From Spirochaetaceae bacterium (GTDB lineage Bacteria > Spirochaetota > Spirochaetia > Treponematales > Rectinemataceae): a stretch of DNA of 64,000 bases. The position numbers were made by a program, and so were the translations under genes. The stretch lies in NCBI GenBank assembly GCA_025358255.1, contig JANYKC010000019.1, forward strand, positions 62,001 through 126,000, read 5' to 3'. The notes under the pieces were generated by a model. It did no database searches and was not told the DNA's origin. It worked only from the letters and a program-made list of their open reading frames with translations. This document shows positions 52,360 to 60,229 of this stretch, piece after piece (position 1 is the stretch's first letter; every line of letters starts with the position of its first letter).

Positions 52360-53025
52360 GTGCGGATAGAATCCGTCGAGAAGCGAGCCTCCGGCACCGT
52401 GAAAATCGCGGTCGGGGGCTCGTCCTTTTTGTTCCGGGAGGCCTATCTGGCCGCCCTTGACCTGGAAGCATCCATCATCTTTCCCGGAAACGACCTGGAC
52501 GAGGACGCCGTGGATCGCATCGGCTTGGCTTCAGCCGCGACCGAGGCCGATCGCAAGGCCATTGCGCTCCTTGCCCGGGCCGAGCAGAGCCGGTTCCTCC
52601 TCGCCGCCAAGCTCGAAAAGCGCGACTGTGAAAAGCAGGCCGTCAGCCTTGCCCTCGACTTCCTCGAAAAGGAAGGATTGCTCTCCGACCGGCGTTTCGC
52701 CGAGGCCTGGCTTCGCTCGAAGCATGGCGGAAGCGGGAGCACGCCGCGAAAGCTCCTTGCGGGGCTTCGAGGCAGGGGCATCGACGCGGAGGTCTCGGCT
52801 GCCGCGATGGCTTTGGTGTTCGGGGCGGATGAACGAAACAGGCTCCTTGGCAGCGCCGCGGAGAAGGAGTGGAAGCGGCTGGAGAAATCGCCGCAGTTGC
52901 GGTCTCGGGAACTGCGCGCCGAACTGAAATCCCGTCTTCGCGCCCTTGGCTTCCGCCCCGCGGAGCTCGCCGAATGGCTGGAAAGCGAAGAGGCGGCGGC
53001 CCTTTTTGCCTCTAGCGGAGAGTGA
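52360..53025 (+). CDS. recX: Regulatory protein RecX
   Basis: 221 aa, GTG start 10 bp after rpsI. Three-helix RecX repeats can be seen: 'LLARAEQSRFLLAAKLEKRD', LDFLEKEGLLSDRRFAEAWL, 'KLLAGLRGRGIDAEVSAAAM' and 'LRALGFRPAELAEWLES'. RecX modulates RecA filaments. The first ~55 residues form a beta-rich extension, as in many RecX proteins. recA is not in the window. Confidence 0.88.
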   Translation: MRIESVEKRASGTVKIAVGGSSFLFREAYLAALDLEASIIFPGNDLDEDAVDRIGLASAATEADRKAIALLARAEQSRFLLAAKLEKRDCEKQAVSLALDFLEKEGLLSDRRFAEAWLRSKHGGSGSTPRKLLAGLRGRGIDAEVSAAAMALVFGADERNRLLGSAAEKEWKRLEKSPQLRSRELRAELKSRLRALGFRPAELAEWLESEEAAALFASSGE

Positions 53026-53052
53026 CACTTCCTTCCCTTCCTCGATCTTCAC

Positions 53053-53086
53053 TTGACATATCATGGCGTTCGTTGCACAATTGTGC
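53053..53086 (+). promoter_or_regulatory. Promoter with palindromic operator before the HTH-EIIA gene
   Basis: -35 TTGACA (53053-53058), 17-bp spacer, -10 CACAAT (53076-53081). A perfect 12-bp palindrome GCACAATTGTGC (53075-53086) covers the -10. An operator here would block RNA polymerase, suggesting repression, possibly autoregulation by the DNA-binding protein encoded 32 bp downstream. Confidence 0.65.
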
Positions 53087-53117
53087 CGAACAATGGCTTT
53101 TTAGAGGAGTCTTTCGC

Positions 53118-53774
53118 ATGGATGACGATATCCTCACCATAGAGGAAGTCGCCCGGTACCTCAGGGTTTCCGAGCGGACCGTCTATGATTGGGCCCAGAA
53201 GGGCGAGATACCTTCGGGGAAAATTGGGACTGTTTGGCGATTCAAAAAGAGTGAGATCGAACGCTGGGTCAATGAGAGGCTGTCGTCCAGCCGCACGCAG
53301 AGCGTGTTCAGTGTCGTGCAGATCCGGAACATCCTTTCTCCCGACCGCATCCTCTTCCTCAATTATTCCAAGAAGCGTGACAGCCTCGTGGCCCTCGCCG
53401 AGAACCTCGCGGGTGCCCCGCAGATAAAGAGCCGCCAGGAGCTCGTATCCGAGATCCTGCGCCGCGAAGACCTGATGAGCACCGCCATCGGTCGGGGAAT
53501 CGCGATCCCCCACGTCAGGCTCTCGTCGGTCACCGACCTTGTCGTCTCGGTAGGGCTCTCCCAGGTTGACATCACGGATTTCCAGAGTCTTGATGATGTG
53601 CCGGTCCGCCTGCTTTTCATGATCGCGGCCGCCTACAACCAGCATGCCTACTACCTCCAGACCCTCTCCTTCTTCAGCTCCAAGCTCAAGTCGGTCGAGT
53701 TGCGGACTTCCCTCCTCGCGGCCAAGACCTCAGACGAGGTCTACGAACTCCTCGTGAAACAGGACGATCACTAG
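53118..53774 (+). CDS. Excisionase-type HTH fused to a PTS EIIA (PtsN) domain
   Basis: 218 aa from ATG 53118 behind AGAGGAG. Residues 5-55 are an excisionase/MerR-like HTH ('LTIEEVARYLRVSERTVYDW', IGTVWRFKKSEIERWV). Residues ~70-215 are an EIIA-2 domain with the phosphoacceptor H132 in 'RGIAIPHVRLSSVTDLVVSV'. The fusion implies DNA binding controlled by PTS phosphorylation state, linking carbon or nitrogen status to transcription. Neither EI nor HPr genes are in the window. A terminator follows 34 bp after the stop. Confidence 0.9.
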   Translation: MDDDILTIEEVARYLRVSERTVYDWAQKGEIPSGKIGTVWRFKKSEIERWVNERLSSSRTQSVFSVVQIRNILSPDRILFLNYSKKRDSLVALAENLAGAPQIKSRQELVSEILRREDLMSTAIGRGIAIPHVRLSSVTDLVVSVGLSQVDITDFQSLDDVPVRLLFMIAAAYNQHAYYLQTLSFFSSKLKSVELRTSLLAAKTSDEVYELLVKQDDH

Positions 53775-53807
53775 CACCGATAGGGCTGAAGCCAAGCCAA
53801 TAGATCC

Positions 53808-53838
53808 AAAAGCCGCCCTTGGCAAGGGCGGCTTTATT
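53808..53838 (+). terminator. Terminator after the HTH-EIIA gene
   Basis: AAAGCCGCCCTT pairs with AAGGGCGGCTTT around a GGC loop, followed by ATT. Confidence 0.85.
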
Positions 53839-53840
53839 AC

Positions 53841-53870
53841 TTGCGACCGCGCTTGCCAGCGTGGTACAGT
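53841..53870 (+). promoter_or_regulatory. Candidate promoter of the smc operon
   Basis: -35 TTGCGA (53841-53846), 18-bp spacer, -10 TACAGT (53865-53870), 30 bp before the smc start. Confidence 0.45.
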
Positions 53871-53900
53871 ATGCGAAACCACCCGCCATGAGGATTGCCC

Positions 53901-56894
53901 GTGTTCCTGAAGAGCCTTGAGATATTCGGCTTCAAATCCTTCGCCGATCGCACCCGAATCGACTTCGCGGACGGCATTTCCGCCCTGCTGGGGCCGAATG
54001 GCTGCGGCAAGTCCAATGTCGTGGACGCCATCAAATGGGTAGTCGGCGAACAGTCCGCGAAGAGCCTCCGCGCCGACAGCATGGAAGACATCATTTTCAA
54101 TGGCACGGAGACGCGCAAAGCCTTGGGCGTAGCCGAAGTCACGGTCACCATCTCGAATGAGACCGGCCTTCTTTCGCTTGATGTCCCCGAGGTCGCCATC
54201 AAGCGCCGCCTCTACCGCTCCGGGGAGGGCGAGTATTTCATCAACGGCAAGCAGGCGAAGCTCAAGGAGCTCCGCGAGCTTTTTTGGGACACAGGCATTG
54301 GCAAATCCGCCTACTCCGTCATGGAGCAGGGCAAGATCGACCAGATCCTCTCCTCGAAGCCCGAGGAAAGGCGCTACCTGTTCGAGGAGGCGGCCGGGAT
54401 CACCAAGCACAAGGTCCGTTCCCGCGAGGCGGAGCAGAAGCTTGAGCGCACCGAAGAGAACATGCGCCAGGTCCAAGGCATCCTTGGCGAGGTCAAGCGC
54501 AGCCACGACAGCCTGAAGAACCAGTCGGAGAAGACCCTCAAGTACCGCGCCCTCCGCGAAGAGGCCTTTGCCGCGGAGCTCGACCTCCACCTCCTTCGCC
54601 TCCGCCAGTTCGTCCAGGAAAAAGACCGGCGCGACGAGGAGTTCGCCACTCGGACGAAGGCCCGCGATGTCCTCAAGTCCGACATAGACGGCATCAACCT
54701 TTCCCTCGAGGAAAGCCTCGATATCGTGAACGGCATGCAAACCAAGCTCGTCGAGCACGAGAAGACCGTCTATGGCCTCGCGGTGGAGAAGAGCGGCAAG
54801 GAAAAGCAGCGGAAGCTCCTCGCCGAGCGGGTGGCCGAGGCCAAGGGCAAGATAGACCAGTCCAGGCTTAGGACCAAGACCCTACGCGAGCGCCTCGAGT
54901 CCTTGCGGGAAGACGAGGCCGAGCGGGAAGGGGAGCTTTCCACCTACAAGTCGAGGCTCAAGGAGATCGAGCGCAACATCGGCGAGTTCGAGGGCAGCAT
55001 AAGGAGCGCCGAGTCCCGCATCCGCGACAACGACGCCGCCGTGTCCAAGGCTGAATCGGAGATCGTGGACTACGAGGTCGATCGCTCCGGGGCCCGTGAG
55101 CGCCTCGATGCCATCACCGAGGACATCGTGGCCGAGCTCGATGCCCGGCTCAAGGAAAGCGGCTATTCGGCCCTGGAGAGGCGAGCCGCCGAAGAGGCCA
55201 TCGAATCCCTCCTCGGGGTGATATTGACGCGGCTCTCGGGCAAGGCGAGGCTTTTCGAGGATCTCGAGAAGATGCCCGACCTGGCCGGGACGGAAGCCCG
55301 GTCCCTCATCGCGAAGGCCCGTGTCGATCTCCTGGAGTCCGCCAGCCGGACGGAGGAGCTCAAGGGGCGCTACGAGGCCTACAAGAAGACGACCCCCGCA
55401 TTCATCGACGAGTTCCTCTCGCCCGAAGGCATAATCACGAAAAAGCGCGCGATCGACCGGGAGATCGCCGGAATCGACGACGGGGTCGCCTCCAGGCGGA
55501 CGCGCATCGTCGAGCTCAGGACCGAGAACAGGGGCCTCTCCGAGAAGGTCGATGAATACCGCCGCACCCTTGAGGAGCTCCGTGGGAACAAGATCCGCGT
55601 CGAGACCCAAAGCACCGCGGCCGCCGAGGCCCTGACCCTCCTGCGCAGGGAGATCACCAGCCAGGAAGCCTACCTCAAGGAGCTCGAGAACGAGGTCTGG
55701 CTCGAGGAAAAGCGGCTGGGCGAATCGGAGGAGGAGCTCGGTGAAGTCGACAGCGACCTCGTCGACATCGAGAGGAAGGGCCGTTCCCTCCAGGAGGAGC
55801 TGGCGCGCCTTGAACGCGATATCTCCGTGAAGAACTCCGACCTGGGCAAGCGGCAGGAGGACCTCAGGAAACGGATGGAGAAGCTGGGCTCCCTCCAGTC
55901 GGAGCTTGAAAGGCTCCACCTCGGACTTGCCCAGACCGAGATCGAGATCCGCAACGTCAAGGAGAATTTCCAGGAGCAGTACTCCCGCGACCTCCTCGAG
56001 TTCGAGACTCGGATGTTCGAGATCCGCACGCCCGTGTCCGAACTGCGCGAGAAGCTCTCCGCCCTCAAGCAGAGGCTCAAGGACCTGGGATCGGTCAACC
56101 TCATGGCGCCGGAGGAATACGCCGAGGTGAAGGAGCGCTACGACTTCCTCTCAGGCCAGATCGCCGACCTCGAAAAGGCCCGCCTCGACCTGAAGCGCAT
56201 AACGGACGAGATCCGCAACGAATCGGCCGAGCTCTTCCTGGATACCTACAACAAGATCAAGAAGAACTTCCACAACATGTTCCGCCGTCTTTTCGGCGGC
56301 GGCCGAGGGGAGCTCAGGCTGGGAGACCCCGACCATGTCCTGGAATCCGGCATCGAGATATTCGCGCAGCCGCCGGGGAAAAAGCTCGAGTCCATCGCCC
56401 TCCTCTCGGGCGGGGAGAAGACCCTTACGGCGGTTGCCCTCCTTTTCGCGACCTACATGGTGCGACCTTCCCCCTTCTGCTTCCTGGACGAGATCGACGC
56501 GGCCCTGGACGAGCAGAACGTCATCCGCTTCGTCAACCTCCTCCGCGAGTTCGGGCGGACCAGCCAGTTCGTCGTCATCACCCATAACAAGAAGACCGTG
56601 ACAGGCGCCGATGCCCTCCTTGGCGTCACGATGGAGGAGTCGGGGATCACCAAGGTGATAGCCGTCCGCCTCGCGAATCCTGAGGGCGCCGAGTCAAGGG
56701 CCTCGGAACCGGTCATCCCGATGGAAGAGGAAGAGGTGGAGTACGAAAAAGGGACGGAATTGCCGCCGAGCGCAAGGCCGGTCGTGGTCGCGATGAAAAC
56801 CGACCCGGCCGGCGGATCGCAGCCCGAGGGGAAGGCCGAGGAGACAATGGCGGAGATCGAGCGCGAATCCGCGCTGACCGGGGGCGAGGTCTAG
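53901..56894 (+). CDS. smc: Chromosome segregation protein SMC, hinge region not recognisable
   Basis: 997 aa from GTG 53901 (MFLKSLEIFGFKSFADRTRI), with TGAGGA correctly spaced. N-terminal head: Walker A GPNGCGKSN and 'YSVMEQGKIDQILSSKPEER'. C-terminal head: signature 'LLSGGEKTLTAVALLFATYM' and Walker B 'PFCFLDEIDAALDEQNVI'. Long coiled coils fill the middle. It is ~190 residues shorter than typical bacterial SMC, and the central part (~410-540; 'LLGVILTRLSGKARLFEDLE', 'FIDEFLSPEGIITKKRA') has none of the hinge hallmarks. A ~110-residue acidic tail follows the head. First of four tightly packed genes. Confidence 0.93.
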   Translation: MFLKSLEIFGFKSFADRTRIDFADGISALLGPNGCGKSNVVDAIKWVVGEQSAKSLRADSMEDIIFNGTETRKALGVAEVTVTISNETGLLSLDVPEVAIKRRLYRSGEGEYFINGKQAKLKELRELFWDTGIGKSAYSVMEQGKIDQILSSKPEERRYLFEEAAGITKHKVRSREAEQKLERTEENMRQVQGILGEVKRSHDSLKNQSEKTLKYRALREEAFAAELDLHLLRLRQFVQEKDRRDEEFATRTKARDVLKSDIDGINLSLEESLDIVNGMQTKLVEHEKTVYGLAVEKSGKEKQRKLLAERVAEAKGKIDQSRLRTKTLRERLESLREDEAEREGELSTYKSRLKEIERNIGEFEGSIRSAESRIRDNDAAVSKAESEIVDYEVDRSGARERLDAITEDIVAELDARLKESGYSALERRAAEEAIESLLGVILTRLSGKARLFEDLEKMPDLAGTEARSLIAKARVDLLESASRTEELKGRYEAYKKTTPAFIDEFLSPEGIITKKRAIDREIAGIDDGVASRRTRIVELRTENRGLSEKVDEYRRTLEELRGNKIRVETQSTAAAEALTLLRREITSQEAYLKELENEVWLEEKRLGESEEELGEVDSDLVDIERKGRSLQEELARLERDISVKNSDLGKRQEDLRKRMEKLGSLQSELERLHLGLAQTEIEIRNVKENFQEQYSRDLLEFETRMFEIRTPVSELREKLSALKQRLKDLGSVNLMAPEEYAEVKERYDFLSGQIADLEKARLDLKRITDEIRNESAELFLDTYNKIKKNFHNMFRRLFGGGRGELRLGDPDHVLESGIEIFAQPPGKKLESIALLSGGEKTLTAVALLFATYMVRPSPFCFLDEIDAALDEQNVIRFVNLLREFGRTSQFVVITHNKKTVTGADALLGVTMEESGITKVIAVRLANPEGAESRASEPVIPMEEEEVEYEKGTELPPSARPVVVAMKTDPAGGSQPEGKAEETMAEIERESALTGGEV

Positions 56895-56897
56895 GGC

Positions 56898-57506
56898 ATG
56901 GCCAGACCGGCGCTTCCCGCACGCATCGCCTCCTTGGTCGCGAAGCTGCGCGGAGCCTTGCCTTTCCTTGCCCCGAAGCTACCTGGCTCGGGAAGCGCTC
57001 CCGAGCCATTTGACAGCCTCGAGGATGGAACCACCTTACCGGGAGAGGACTTCGAGCCGAATGCCGCCGTGGGCATCGCGGCCGGCATCCGCGGGAAAGG
57101 CGCAAAAGGCGCAGGGGCCGAAGGCGGAGGCCTTGAAAGACTCAAGAGTTTCGTTGACGTTGTCCTCGGCAATCGCCTCGCCATTGGACTTATCGTCGCC
57201 GTGCTGGTCCTCATCCTTGCTCTTTTCGTCGTGGCCTTCATGGTCTCCGCTCCCCCTAAAACGGCAATGCCTGACCTCCCCTCGGAGGGCAGGGACGTCG
57301 CCGCAGGGGAAGCCCTTGTCCGCAGGCTCCTCCTGCCGCCCCTGCCCTCCCTTGAGCCAAAGGTCGAACTGGAACGCGAACAGGGTCGGGTGTATACTAA
57401 AGCGGATTCGGCCCCCTATCGGAGCGATATGGGAAAGGTTGAAATCACGGGGCTCAAGGCGCGGCAAGACGCCGCAGTCGAAGCCTTGTATGGGGCGGTG
57501 CCGTGA
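56898..57506 (+). CDS. Single-pass membrane protein of unknown function
   Basis: 202 aa, starting 3 bp after smc. A Pro/Gly-rich cytoplasmic part (~1-90) is followed by one strong membrane helix ('LAIGLIVAVLVLILALFVVA', ~93-117) and an ~85-residue extracytoplasmic part with a VELEREQGRVYTK segment. No recognised family. Its stop overlaps the GTG of the next gene (GTGA), so it is likely to work with that lipoprotein. Confidence 0.75.
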   Translation: MARPALPARIASLVAKLRGALPFLAPKLPGSGSAPEPFDSLEDGTTLPGEDFEPNAAVGIAAGIRGKGAKGAGAEGGGLERLKSFVDVVLGNRLAIGLIVAVLVLILALFVVAFMVSAPPKTAMPDLPSEGRDVAAGEALVRRLLLPPLPSLEPKVELEREQGRVYTKADSAPYRSDMGKVEITGLKARQDAAVEALYGAVP

Positions 57507-58960
57507 AGAACTGGAATAGGGGCCTTGGCCTGGTTTTCGTCCTCGCCTGCGCCGTCCTTCTTTCCTGCTCCGGCACGCCGAAACCGGCCGGCCAGAGCCC
57601 GAGCGCTGCGCCGATGCCCGCCTCCCCGGCAGCCGCGCCTCCCGAAGCTCCTGCAGGAAAAGCTCCGGCAAACCCTCCAATGCCAGGCCAAGGCACGCCG
57701 CTCCCGGCTCCCCCTCCCTCTGCCGTCGTCGCGGCCGAAGCAAAACCGCTTGCCACGCCAGAGGTTTTCGATATGCGACGGCGACCCTTGAGCCTTTCGT
57801 TTTTCGTGCTCAACCTTCCCGATCCCCTGCCCCCGGTGCCGTCGCTTGTCCGAGCTGCCTTGGCTCCTCCCCCGGCCAGCGCCCAGGCCTTGGCCACGAT
57901 GCCTGATGCGCTCCCGGCGGCCCCCGCCGCGGTGAAACCGATTGGTGCGGACCTGGCTGCGGCGATGCCCTCGCCCTTGCCAGCGCCGCAGGCTTCGCCA
58001 TCGGTCACGGCCGCGACAGCGAGCCCTATCGCGACTGCCCAGTCGCCCCCGCCCTCGTCCTCGCCTGCCGTCCCTCGTCCTGTCGCGGCGGCCACTCCGG
58101 CTGCGGCCGCGCCCAGCCCCGTCGCGCCAGCGCCAAGCTCGCCAAAGCCCGCCGCCGGCAAAGCAGCCGCGGAAAAGCCCAAGGCCCCCGATAAGCCACC
58201 CACCATCGTCCCCTCGACGCCACCTTCGACCGCGCCAATCGTCGCGGTGAGTCCCGAGCGGCAGGCCGACATCGCCAGGAAGATTGCGGTGGAGCTGGGC
58301 ACACGCATTGAGATCCCCTTTGAAGGCACCGGATGGACCTATCTGGGCGAGCGCGAGGGCAGGAGCGGCATCCTGTATGAATCCAGGCGCTATGAGGCTT
58401 CGGGGATTGTTTTCGTGCTCAATCCCAACCAGAGAGGGGAGTTCATCCTTCGTTTCCAGCGACAGGACCTCCTGCGCGGCACGACCAATGAAGAGCTTGT
58501 CGGCGTGACCGTGAGTCCGCGGGCCGCGGTTGCGGTTCCGCCCGCGGCCTCGCCTGCCGCGCCTCAGGGAGCTTACCCGACGTCCATTCCCTCAGCCCCA
58601 GCCGTTGCGGCCCTCCCTCCCGCGACAGCCCTCCCTCCCGCCACAGCCCTCCCTCCCGCGGTCGCCCTGCCCCGAAGCCCAGAAGACCTCCTCCTCTTCG
58701 CCCGCAACGAACTAGCGGCGATGCGGATCGCGACCGCCCTCTCGGCCCTCGACCGTTTCCTCCAGCTCTATCCCGCGGGCATGGACGAGGTCTTCTACCT
58801 GTACGGCCTTGCCCTGGAGCAGGCAGGTCCACTCAAGGACATCAAGCGCGCCTACGCGAGCTACCGGCGCGTCCGCGACGAGTACCCGCAAAGCGAATTC
58901 TGGGACAAGGCCGCGGCCCGGGCGCTTTATATCGACCGGCATTATTTCGACATCCGCTAG
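57503..58960 (+). CDS. Pro/Ala-rich lipoprotein with C-terminal TPR-like repeat
   Basis: 485 aa, GTG start. The signal peptide ends in lipobox VLLSC (Cys ~22). A long Ala/Pro/Ser-rich linker (~30-235) is interrupted by 'MRRRPLSLSFFVLNLPDPLP'. A compact beta-rich domain follows (~245-335; 'GTGWTYLGEREGRSGILYES', FVLNPNQRGEFILRF), then a second Pro-rich linker with tandem repeats. The C-terminal ~90 residues look like tetratricopeptide helices ('LSALDRFLQLYPAGMDEVFY', 'AYASYRRVRDEYPQSEFWDK'). Probably an envelope scaffold spanning the periplasm. Function unknown. Confidence 0.75.
   Translation: MKNWNRGLGLVFVLACAVLLSCSGTPKPAGQSPSAAPMPASPAAAPPEAPAGKAPANPPMPGQGTPLPAPPPSAVVAAEAKPLATPEVFDMRRRPLSLSFFVLNLPDPLPPVPSLVRAALAPPPASAQALATMPDALPAAPAAVKPIGADLAAAMPSPLPAPQASPSVTAATASPIATAQSPPPSSSPAVPRPVAAATPAAAAPSPVAPAPSSPKPAAGKAAAEKPKAPDKPPTIVPSTPPSTAPIVAVSPERQADIARKIAVELGTRIEIPFEGTGWTYLGEREGRSGILYESRRYEASGIVFVLNPNQRGEFILRFQRQDLLRGTTNEELVGVTVSPRAAVAVPPAASPAAPQGAYPTSIPSAPAVAALPPATALPPATALPPAVALPRSPEDLLLFARNELAAMRIATALSALDRFLQLYPAGMDEVFYLYGLALEQAGPLKDIKRAYASYRRVRDEYPQSEFWDKAAARALYIDRHYFDIR
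58610..58663 (+). repeat. 18-bp tandem repeat, three copies, inside the lipoprotein gene
   Basis: Three consecutive units of GCCCTCCCTCCCGCGACA-type sequence encode ALPPAT-like hexapeptides in the second Pro-rich linker. Unit 3 is imperfect. In-frame length variation between strains would be expected. Confidence 0.85.
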
Positions 58961-60160
58961 ATGCAGACGCAAACGCTTTATTATACCAATCCCCGCCTTC
59001 TTGGCTGCGATGCCACGATCCTGGCCATCGAGCAGGGATCCGCGGCCTCCTCCCTCGTCCTCGACCGGTCGGTTTTCTATCCCGAAGGCGGCGGCCAGCC
59101 CTGTGACCTGGGCACGATAGGCGGCATCCCCCTTGGTTCCGTCGTGCTCGAGGGGGGCAAGCAGGTCCATCGCCTGTCGAGGCGCGCCGAGCCGTGGATG
59201 GTCCCCGGAGCCAGGGTCGCCCTCGTCCTGGATGGGGGGCGGCGGCGCGACCACAGCGAACAGCACACGGGACAGCACCTGCTTTCGGCGACCCTCCTGC
59301 GCCTCTTTGGAAACGCGACCAAGTCCTTCCATCTCGGTGCGGAGCGGTCGACCATCGATGTGGACGGTCCCTTCGTGGATGGGGGATGCGCCCAGGAGGC
59401 GGAAAGCGCCGTCAACGAGGCGATCGCCGAGGATTTCAGGGTAGTCACCCATCTATGCCCCCCAGAGGACTTGAGATCATTTCCCTTGCGCCGCCTCCCA
59501 CCGTCGGGGCAGGAAGCCATCAGGGTCGTCGAGATTGACGGCCTCGACCATACGCCCTGCTGCGGCACCCATGCGCGGAGCACCGGCGAGCTCAGGCTCA
59601 TTGTCGTGACGGGCACAGAACGCTACAAAGGCATGACCCGCGTGGAATTCATGGCCGGAAACAGGGCTGTGGACCATGGGCGCGCATCCGCCAAGGCGGC
59701 CCGGGAGGGCGTGAAAGCCCTGGGTTGTCCCTTGGAGGAGCTGGGTGCCGAGGCTGGCCGGCTGGCGTCTCGTCTCAAGGCGGCCCAATCCCAGGTCCGT
59801 GCACTCGTCAAGGCAAGGGCAAGGACCGAGGCTGGAATCCTCCTCGCGGCCGCTTCCGCGAAGGGGGAAAAAGTCCCAATCGTGATGGGTTTCGAGGATC
59901 GGGACGCGGACGCAGCCCTGGAGGCCTGCAAGGCCATCGCCGAAGGGGGCAGGGTCGCGATAGCCGCTTCCTTCCCGGAATCCACGGTATGTGTCATAGC
60001 CCCTTCTCCGCTGCTGGGACTTGGGGAACGCCTTGCCGCCCCCTCCGCCTCGCTGGGGGGGAAAGGTGGAGGCGGACCGGCCTTTTTCCGCGCGACCTTC
60101 CCGGAAAGGGCCGCCATGGAGGAATTCATGGGTCTTGTGACTATAAATTTACAGAATTAA
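58961..60160 (+). CDS. AlaX-type alanyl-tRNA editing protein (AlaX-L with DHHA1 domain)
   Basis: 399 aa, starting on the base after the lipoprotein stop codon. N-terminal beta-barrel 'VFYPEGGGQPCDLG', editing-site zinc motifs 'DHSEQHTGQHLLSA' (HxxxH) and 'HTPCCGTHARSTGE' (CxxxH), a coiled segment, and the C-terminal DHHA1 domain ending 'GKGGGGPAFFRATFPE'. No aminoacylation domain, so a stand-alone hydrolase that clears Ser- or Gly-tRNA(Ala). Last gene of the smc cluster. Confidence 0.9.
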   Translation: MQTQTLYYTNPRLLGCDATILAIEQGSAASSLVLDRSVFYPEGGGQPCDLGTIGGIPLGSVVLEGGKQVHRLSRRAEPWMVPGARVALVLDGGRRRDHSEQHTGQHLLSATLLRLFGNATKSFHLGAERSTIDVDGPFVDGGCAQEAESAVNEAIAEDFRVVTHLCPPEDLRSFPLRRLPPSGQEAIRVVEIDGLDHTPCCGTHARSTGELRLIVVTGTERYKGMTRVEFMAGNRAVDHGRASAKAAREGVKALGCPLEELGAEAGRLASRLKAAQSQVRALVKARARTEAGILLAAASAKGEKVPIVMGFEDRDADAALEACKAIAEGGRVAIAASFPESTVCVIAPSPLLGLGERLAAPSASLGGKGGGGPAFFRATFPERAAMEEFMGLVTINLQN

Positions 60161-60169
60161 GCCCATCTA

Positions 60170-60198
60170 TTGACAATTGTAAAAATAACAAATAGGAT
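60170..60198 (+). promoter_or_regulatory. Promoter of the MarR gene with overlapping palindrome
   Basis: -35 TTGACA (60170-60175), 17-bp spacer, -10 TAGGAT (60193-60198). The palindrome ACAATTGT (60173-60180) overlaps the -35 and shares its core with the dyad at 53075-53086. A plausible autoregulatory MarR site. Confidence 0.65.
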
Positions 60199-60229
60199 TC
60201 AAGGCGCAGAACCGAAGGAGAAGACAGAC

